7,281 nucleotides of DNA from Planctomycetota bacterium (GTDB taxonomy: Bacteria; Planctomycetota; UBA8742; SKZP01): assembly GCA_007127275.1 (NCBI GenBank), contig SKZP01000133.1:1-7281 (forward strand), in the 5' to 3' direction. Position numbers and translations under genes: made by a program. Below the pieces are notes generated by a model. That model worked only from the letters and a program-made list of their open reading frames with translations. It was not told the origin of the DNA and ran no database searches. Position 1 is the stretch's first letter, and each line of letters begins with the position of its first letter. Positions 1 through 4,451 of this stretch are shown here, piece by piece.

Positions 1-2
1 CA

Positions 3-140
3 GGTGCTGCGAGTCGGGACTGCCCACGGGCACGGCAATGGCCGCGACGCGTGGTCACGCGGGCATTCAGCACCGGGGACGGCATGTATTCCTTGACGGC
101 CGACCACGGGCAGGCGATCAAGCCGCTGAGTTGTGTTTGA
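3..140 (+). CDS. possible 3' end of an upstream gene (partial, uncertain frame)
   Basis: The first 140 bases lie ahead of a promoter-like site and may carry the tail of a gene that begins outside the window. In the frame starting at base 3, translation runs to a TGA at 138-140 and ends ...TGDGMYSLTADHGQAIKPLSCV; from about base 75 on, third codon positions are almost all G or C, as expected of coding DNA here. The first ~55 bases look more codon-like in the frame starting at base 1 (QVLRVGTAHGHGNGRDAW), which then meets a stop at base 96. This could mean a frameshift, or that neither reading is real. No family is recognised, and a divergent gene start on the minus strand cannot be excluded. 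Confidence 0.25.
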   Translation, partial: GAASRDCPRARQWPRRVVTRAFSTGDGMYSLTADHGQAIKPLSCV

Positions 141-166
141 CAGCAACTGACGCGCTTTGTTTTACC
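137..166 (+). promoter_or_regulatory. candidate sigma-70 promoter for the lipoprotein gene
   Basis: A perfect -35 hexamer TTGACA lies at 137-142. An 18-nt spacer leads to a weak -10-like TTTACC at 161-166, which is preceded by TG at 158-159 (extended -10 style). The lipoprotein ATG is about 75 nt downstream. Only the -35 is strong, so the assignment is tentative. Confidence 0.35.
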
Positions 167-240
167 GGAGGCTTGTTAACTCGCGGGTCGGTTGCCTACG
201 TCCGTCCCCGTCGACTCCCACCCTTCAAGGAGTAACGTTC

Positions 241-1128
241 ATGGTTCAGCGAGCGCTTACGCCTCTGCTTCTGCTCGTCTTGGTCACGCTCCCCATGCTC
301 GCCTGTGGCGACGACGCGGGGGACAACGGAACCGGCAACGGAACCGGCAACGGTACCGGCGTCGACTCGGTCGCCTTCGCGGATGCACCGGAGATTGCTC
401 CGGGCTACGAGTTCGAGATTCGTAGCGACATGAGTCAAGAAATGGAGACCAACGTCTACGTCGGCGAGGAGCTTCAGCACGCCTCAACGACAACGACCGT
501 CCAAAACGTTCACATGACTGCTGTCGTTCAAGAGGTCGGCGACGATGGCACGCTCACCGGGATACAACTCACGGTGCATACCTACGAGACCTCTGGCGAC
601 CAGGAGGCGCAGCAAAGTTCGACCGTCGGAAACACGTATGTCGCGACCCGCAATGGCGGGGACTGGAATGTCATACGCGACGGCGAGCCGGTTACCGGCC
701 AGGAACTGGCCGAGCTCGAGCCATACATCGACCAATCCGCTGTCGAGCACAGCATTTCTACCCTCGGTGGCAACACCTACAACGTGGGGGATACCGTCGA
801 GTTCGACCCGGAAATCCTCTTTTCGGAGCTGGTTCATGAACAAATGGATGCCGAGGTCAGTGCGGTGTTCAAGGGTGTCGAAATGGTTAATGACCGCCCG
901 GCGGCTCGCTTCGACCTTGAGCTGACGTTGAGTTCCGAAGACCAGCAAGTGTCAATGAGCGCTACGCTTTCGGGGCCGATGCGCGTTGACGTCGAGACCT
1001 TCGTCGACGTCTCTTCCGAAGCCCAAGGAACAATGAGCTTCACAAGGTCACAAGGCCCCGCGCAGGAAGTCCGCGGCGAAGGCGAAATGACCGTGGTTAC
1101 CTCGACCGAGATCCGTCCCGCGGAGTGA
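241..1128 (+). CDS. secreted lipoprotein of unknown function
   Basis: A 295-residue protein with a typical lipoprotein signal: MVQR, a hydrophobic core (residues about 5-21), then LPMLAC with Cys22 as the likely lipidated residue. Met at -3 is a slight departure from the usual Leu/Val/Ile. After Cys22 comes an acidic stretch and the linker NGTG repeated three times (residues 29-40), then about 250 residues rich in Thr, Val, Glu and Ser with alternating hydrophobic patterning, suggesting a beta-rich globular domain. Asp or Glu near the lipid anchor and Gly at +2 give no clear inner-membrane retention signal, so outer-membrane or surface placement is possible. The start at 241 is chosen over an in-frame ATG at 157 because AAGGAG at 227-232 lies 8 nt upstream and the signal peptide begins there. 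The domain loosely resembles uncharacterised lipoproteins such as the DUF6263 type, but I would not assign it. It is probably transcribed alone: a hairpin follows 31 nt after the stop. Confidence 0.88.
   Translation: MVQRALTPLLLLVLVTLPMLACGDDAGDNGTGNGTGNGTGVDSVAFADAPEIAPGYEFEIRSDMSQEMETNVYVGEELQHASTTTTVQNVHMTAVVQEVGDDGTLTGIQLTVHTYETSGDQEAQQSSTVGNTYVATRNGGDWNVIRDGEPVTGQELAELEPYIDQSAVEHSISTLGGNTYNVGDTVEFDPEILFSELVHEQMDAEVSAVFKGVEMVNDRPAARFDLELTLSSEDQQVSMSATLSGPMRVDVETFVDVSSEAQGTMSFTRSQGPAQEVRGEGEMTVVTSTEIRPAE
325..360 (+). repeat. three 12-bp tandem repeats encoding the NGTG linker
   Basis: Three head-to-tail copies of AACGGAACCGGC (325-336, 337-348, 349-360); the last differs by one base (A to T). 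They encode Asn-Gly-Thr-Gly three times, directly after the lipidated Cys region. The near-identity at DNA level, including the wobble positions, indicates recent expansion by slippage. The linker presumably spaces the folded domain from the membrane. Confidence 0.9.
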
Positions 1129-1158
1129 GGCGGAAACCAAGGAACCAAACCGCGCACC

Positions 1159-1188
1159 GAGCCCAGGAACCCTACCGTTCCTGGGCTC
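1159..1188 (+). terminator. terminator-like hairpin after the lipoprotein gene
   Basis: A perfect inverted repeat: GAGCCCAGGAAC (1159-1170), loop CCTACC (1171-1176), GTTCCTGGGCTC (1177-1188). The stem is 12 bp and GC-rich and begins 31 nt after the lipoprotein stop codon. There is no T-run after it, so it is either a T-poor intrinsic terminator or a stabilising 3' hairpin of the mRNA. Confidence 0.7.
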
Positions 1189-1357
1189 TGCGTCGTACGC
1201 GTGCACTGGCAAGTTCGCACTCGGTCACGCTCGGCACTGCCTCACGGCCTGGTGTTGTTCGGCGACAGTTTCTACTGCATGCGGATGCTTCGGCGCGCAT
1301 GGCTCGCTGTCGAAACCGTCACTGAACCTACGCAACACGAGTGGCCGGGGACGAACG

Positions 1358-1439
1358 AAACCGCTAGCCGGTTGGAATCCGAAAATCCCCACGTGCCGCG
1401 GCCCGTGGGCGTTTCCGGATTCCAAACGGCACGCGGTTT
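1358..1439. repeat. 82-bp imperfect palindrome
   Basis: The left arm 1358-1396 and the reverse complement of the right arm 1401-1439 match at 32 of 39 positions without any gap, around a 4-nt centre CGCG (1397-1400). The longest uninterrupted block is TTGGAATCCG, facing CGGATTCCAA. The arms begin AAACCGC and end GCGGTTT. Weak pairing (GCAG-type matches) may continue some 8 nt further out on each side. It could be a cruciform, a REP/MITE-like element or the stem of an RNA; its position 170 nt past the hairpin at 1159-1188 argues against its being that gene's terminator. Confidence 0.85.
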
Positions 1440-1454
1440 AGAGCGTCGTCCGAA

Positions 1455-1491
1455 CGTTGGGCGAGCCTTCGCGCTTGCCCTGCTCGCAACG
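1455..1491 (+). repeat. GC-rich hairpin next to the palindrome
   Basis: GGGCGAGC (1459-1466) pairs with GCTTGCCC (1473-1480) over 8 positions, one of them G-T, with a 6-nt loop CTTCGC. An outer CGTTG (1455-1459) can pair with CAACG (1487-1491), although it shares base 1459 with the inner stem. There is no T-run, so it is not a standard terminator. Its closeness to the 82-bp palindrome suggests both belong to one structured element. Confidence 0.55.
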
Positions 1492-1744
1492 AACCCGTAA
1501 GGCACCGTCGGCGTGCAACCCGCATGCTGGATGAATGCGCCGTCGCACTCCGCCCGCGGGACGGGGAGGGCGGGCATGGAGGCCCGCTCTGCGTATGTGG
1601 TTCCGTCCAACAATCTTGCTGCCACAAGAGCCGGCTGCACCCGCGACCGCTGGACGCGCGGGGACGGCTGTTGCAGACTCGTTATGGAAGGCGGTGAGGG
1701 TTCGTTCGTCGCCGCATTGCGTTCCACTCTTGCAGGGCTACCCC

Positions 1745-2500
1745 ATGGCGGACAATCCGTATGCTCTACGCTCGCGTTTCTCCGGGCGTGCGCCGGCGGT
1801 GCTGCGCTACCGGTACCGCTTTGCGGCGGCGAACGGTAACGAAGCGGAGTTGGAGGATTTGCGTGCGTGGTGGGCCGACCTTGTCGCCGTACGCGGCGTC
1901 TGCTTGCCGGAACGGTTTGCAACGTGGCGCGTGGGGTACGGAATGGCCTTGTTGACGGGAGTGCTCGGCTCGGCGTATCTGCTGCTCGTTGTGCAGGCGT
2001 TTCCTTTGGCCGTCGTGGCGCTTGTCGCGACGGGGGCGGCCTTTGTGCTGCTGTGGCTGAATCCGCCGGCGCTGTTGCACCTGGACCGCCACGGCATTTG
2101 GGTGGTACGTCAAGTCCGCACGGGGCATCTCCCCTGGACGGCCCTGTGCGCCGTTGATGCTTGCGAGAACGGAGGCACGCATCCCCCGCGAATTCTCGTC
2201 ACCTTCAAGCCCGGGGTGGATCCCGCAGCGGTTACGCACCGGTTTCATGTACAGCGCCGCGCTGCGAACGTCGCCGGCAAAGCCGTGACCGGCTTCGCAC
2301 CCACCGAGCCGTCGGAGGCGAGCGAGGCCACGTGGCGGCTGACGGTACAACCCGCCGGGTTGGCACCGCGCGACGTGGCCATGCTGTTGCGCTGGGCGCT
2401 CGAGGCGCAAGGTTCGCCGCACAGAACCCCGCAGGTCTGGCTGGATCCGCACACGTCGAATCCCTCCGTCGACGAGCACGAGTTTGACGACGCCGAGTGA
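1745..2500 (+). CDS. two-helix membrane protein with a probable bacterial PH-like domain
   Basis: A 251-residue protein. Residues 1-60 are polar with an acidic helix-like stretch (GNEAELEDLRAWW). Two hydrophobic segments at about 64-83 and 88-104 form a helical hairpin. Then comes LLHLDRHGIWV (residues 110-120), LPWTALCAVDAC (129-140), RILVTFKP (149-156) and, near the end, a WRLTVQP strand (197-203) followed by the amphipathic helix RDVAMLLRWALEA (209-221). The order helical hairpin, 'L-x-L-D-x-x-G-I', 'L-P-W-x-x-L', strands and final helix fits small bacterial membrane proteins with a PH-like domain of the STM3941 type; this is a pattern judgement, not a database result. The tail is acidic (DEHEFDDAE). 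Start at 1745: AGGG at 1734-1737 lies 7 nt upstream, and the in-frame extension back to 1535 is Arg/Pro-rich and unlike real protein. Function unknown; probably in the inner membrane with the PH-like part in the cytoplasm. Confidence 0.82.
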   Translation: MADNPYALRSRFSGRAPAVLRYRYRFAAANGNEAELEDLRAWWADLVAVRGVCLPERFATWRVGYGMALLTGVLGSAYLLLVVQAFPLAVVALVATGAAFVLLWLNPPALLHLDRHGIWVVRQVRTGHLPWTALCAVDACENGGTHPPRILVTFKPGVDPAAVTHRFHVQRRAANVAGKAVTGFAPTEPSEASEATWRLTVQPAGLAPRDVAMLLRWALEAQGSPHRTPQVWLDPHTSNPSVDEHEFDDAE

Positions 2501-2602
2501 TTGTCGCCGGTCACGCCCCTACCGGAGGCAAACTCGGCAGCCAGAAGGTAGAAATCCTCTGCTAAAGTCTTCGCCGCCAGGCTCCCTCACGGATCACCTC
2601 TC

Positions 2603-4213
2603 ATGAACGCTTCCTACGTGCCCACCAAGCGAGAGCGGCTTGTGCGTACCGTCGGCTTGTTCGCCGGGCCGTCGGCTGCGCTGCTGCTTTACTTGTTGAT
2701 GCCCGAGTACGGGGTGGACGCCGAGGGGAATGTGTTGCGGTTGGGGAGCGCCGAGGGGCTCGAGCCGACGGCGGCACGTAGTGTCGCCGCCATTGCCCTC
2801 TGGATGGCCATTTGGTGGCTCACCGAGGCGCTGCCGATCGCGGCGACGGCACTGTTGCCCATTGCGTTGTTTCCGCTGCTCGCCGGTTTGCCGATCCAAA
2901 CGGTAACCGCCCCGTATGCGAATCCGCTGATCTTTCTCTTCCTCGGCGGCTTCCTTATTGGCGCGGCCATGCAGCGCTGCGAGCTCCACAAACGCTTCGC
3001 GCTACACACCGTCCTGGTCGTAGGCACCAACCCGCGGCGGATGATTCTAGGGTTCATGCTCGCAACGGCGTTTCTGAGCATGTGGATCAGCAACACCGCC
3101 ACGGTGGTGATGATGCTGCCGATCGGCTTGAGCGTCATTGCGCTGCTCGAGGGGGACAAGCCACCCACGGCTGCCTCGGTAGCGGCGAATCCGTTCGCGC
3201 TGGCGCTGCTTTTGGGGATTGCCTACGCCGCCTCGATCGGCGGGGTCGGCACGCTGATTGGTACGCCGCCCAACGCCATCCTTGCGAGCATTATGCACGA
3301 GCATCACGGGGTGGAGATCACCTTTGCGCAGTGGTTGCTGCTCGGCATTCCGTTCGTGCTGGTGTTTCTGCCGCTTGCTTGGTTCTTGTTGACACGCTGG
3401 CTCTTCCGCGTCGGTGCGGAGCCGATTGCCGGCAGCCGAGAGGCTGTGCGCGAGGAGTTGGATAAGCTGGGCAAGATGCGCGCCGACGAGTGGCGCGTGC
3501 TGGTGGTGTTTCTGGTTGTGGCGGGGCTGTGGGTGATCCGCGGCTTGCTTGCCGGCCTGATCCCGGAGACGGAAACGGCACCGGCCGGATGGGTGCTTGC
3601 GGCGCTACACGAGACGCGCGATCTGTTGAATCTGCTCGGCGACCCTGGGATTGCGGTGCTTGGGGCGTTGTTGATGTTTCTTCTGCCCTCGGGGCGCAAG
3701 GACGAGCAGGGGACGCGCCTGCTCGACTGGGAATTCGCGCAGAGCAAAACCCCCTGGGGGGTGCTCGTCCTTTTCGGCGGCGGTTTGAGCCTTGCCGCGG
3801 CCATGAGCGCCTCGGGCCTTGCCACGTTGATTGGGCAAAGCTTCGCCGGGCTCGAGATTCCCATGTTTCTGCTGCTTCTGCTGGTCGCCGCCACGGTCGT
3901 CTTCCTCACCGAAGTGACGAGCAATACGGCCACGACTTCGGCGCTTGTGCCGGTGCTCGCCGCCGGGGCGGTGTTCATGGACGTGCATCCGTTGCTCTTC
4001 GCACTCGCCGCGGCGCTCGCCGCCAGTTGCGCCTTCATGCTGCCAGTGGCCACCCCGCCCAATGCCATTGTCTTCAGCAGTGGCCACCTGCGCATTCATC
4101 AAATGGCGCGCGCCGGCATCTGGATGAACCTCGTCGCGATTTGGCTCATCACGCACGTCGTATACTACTTCGCAAGCCTCGCCCTTGGTGTGAACCTCTT
4201 CGCAGCCCCGTGA
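2603..4213 (+). CDS. DASS/SLC13-family sodium-coupled anion (dicarboxylate) transporter
   Basis: A 536-residue polytopic inner-membrane protein with the hallmarks of the divalent anion:Na+ symporter family (VcINDY/SdcS type), which imports dicarboxylates such as succinate and malate, or in some members sulfate, with Na+. Visible signatures: WWLTEALPIAATALLP (residues 71-86), NPLIFLFLGGFLIGAAMQ (107-124), the first SNT motif WISNTATVVMMLP (161-173), GTPPNAI (220-226), then the second half with FGGGLSLAAAM (391-401), the second SNT motif TEVTSNTATTSALVP (436-450) and ATPPNAI (483-489). The two SNT plus PPN pairs reflect the inverted internal repeat and supply the Na+ and carboxylate sites; all are intact. 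Length is within the family's usual range. A hydrophilic loop at about 272-298 divides the halves. The ATG at 2603 has only a poor Shine-Dalgarno (GGA at 2591-2593) but gives the expected N-terminus. The substrate cannot be told from sequence alone. It is followed by a hairpin and T-run. Confidence 0.95.
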   Translation: MNASYVPTKRERLVRTVGLFAGPSAALLLYLLMPEYGVDAEGNVLRLGSAEGLEPTAARSVAAIALWMAIWWLTEALPIAATALLPIALFPLLAGLPIQTVTAPYANPLIFLFLGGFLIGAAMQRCELHKRFALHTVLVVGTNPRRMILGFMLATAFLSMWISNTATVVMMLPIGLSVIALLEGDKPPTAASVAANPFALALLLGIAYAASIGGVGTLIGTPPNAILASIMHEHHGVEITFAQWLLLGIPFVLVFLPLAWFLLTRWLFRVGAEPIAGSREAVREELDKLGKMRADEWRVLVVFLVVAGLWVIRGLLAGLIPETETAPAGWVLAALHETRDLLNLLGDPGIAVLGALLMFLLPSGRKDEQGTRLLDWEFAQSKTPWGVLVLFGGGLSLAAAMSASGLATLIGQSFAGLEIPMFLLLLLVAATVVFLTEVTSNTATTSALVPVLAAGAVFMDVHPLLFALAAALAASCAFMLPVATPPNAIVFSSGHLRIHQMARAGIWMNLVAIWLITHVVYYFASLALGVNLFAAP

Positions 4214-4238
4214 TCTGCAAGGGGAGGACATTCCGCGC

Positions 4239-4292
4239 TCTGCGGTCGCCTCACGGCTGCACGAATGCATGACCGACAGAACCGCAGATTTT
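4239..4292 (+). terminator. probable terminator after the DASS transporter gene
   Basis: TCTGCGGT (4239-4246) pairs perfectly with ACCGCAGA (4281-4288), immediately followed by TTTTCT. The 34-nt interior can fold further: CGG...CCG and TGCA-CGAA-TGCA give an inner hairpin. It begins 26 nt after the transporter's stop. The long branched interior is unusual for an intrinsic terminator, but the outer stem plus T-run supports the call. Confidence 0.55.
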
Positions 4293-4335
4293 CTCTACAG
4301 CTACCGAAAGCCGGGCGCACATACGGTGCAACCTC

Positions 4336-4364
4336 TTCGCAAGTGGCCGAGGCGAACGTACAAT
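4336..4364 (+). promoter_or_regulatory. candidate sigma-70 promoter for the PH/GYF_2 gene
   Basis: TTCGCA at 4336-4341 (4 of 6 to TTGACA), a 17-nt spacer, then TACAAT at 4359-4364 (5 of 6 to TATAAT). The site follows the terminator-like hairpin and precedes the next ATG by 87 nt, consistent with an independent transcript. Confidence 0.45.
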
Positions 4365-4451
4365 CATCGCGTTTACAACCTCACGCTTTGCGCATGTATT
4401 CGCAGAGTTTCCGTTCCGTAGCCTACGTCCGCTTTCCGCTCGGAGGTCGCG

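Larger units (their letters stand above)
1189..1744. other. 556-bp stretch without a convincing gene, rich in inverted repeats
   Basis: Open frames cross this stretch on both strands, but their products are Arg/Pro/Ala-rich with no recognisable domain, signal or good ribosome-binding site, and they overlap each other across a palindrome. What it does hold is structure: an 82-bp near-palindrome (1358-1439), a hairpin at 1455-1491, GCGGGC/GCCCGC (1570-1575 with 1582-1587) and CCCGCG/CGCGGG (1640-1645 with 1657-1662). This looks like an intergenic repeat element or a structured RNA rather than a protein gene. The end of the region must also contain the promoter of the next gene, for which I found no good hexamers. 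Confidence 0.6.

Noticed and set aside
194..204. GCCTACGTCCG occurs upstream of both the lipoprotein gene and, at 4421-4431, the PH/GYF_2 gene
   Set aside because: An 11-mer shared by two places in a 7-kb window is expected several times by chance, the distances to the two ATGs differ (36 and 20 nt), and the match does not extend further.
1201..1500. A 99-codon open frame on the + strand in the long gap
   Set aside because: It runs straight through the 82-bp palindrome, has no Shine-Dalgarno or recognisable domain, and is matched by equally long open frames on the other strand, as expected in GC-rich non-coding DNA.
1535..1744. An N-terminal extension of the membrane PH-like protein to an upstream ATG
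   Set aside because: The extra 70 residues are Arg/Pro-rich and unlike the rest; the ATG at 1745 has AGGG at a good distance.
1272..1922. A 216-codon minus-strand open frame
   Set aside because: Arg/Pro/Ser-rich product with no domain; it overlaps the start of the well-supported membrane protein gene at 1745 and the palindrome.
2507..2525. CCGGT/ACCGG inverted repeat after the membrane PH-like gene, considered as a terminator
   Set aside because: Only 5 bp with a 9-nt loop and no T-run; too weak to call.
2563..2568. TGC-TAAAGT (extended -10-like) upstream of the transporter gene
   Set aside because: No acceptable -35 hexamer at 16-18 nt spacing; too weak to list as a promoter.
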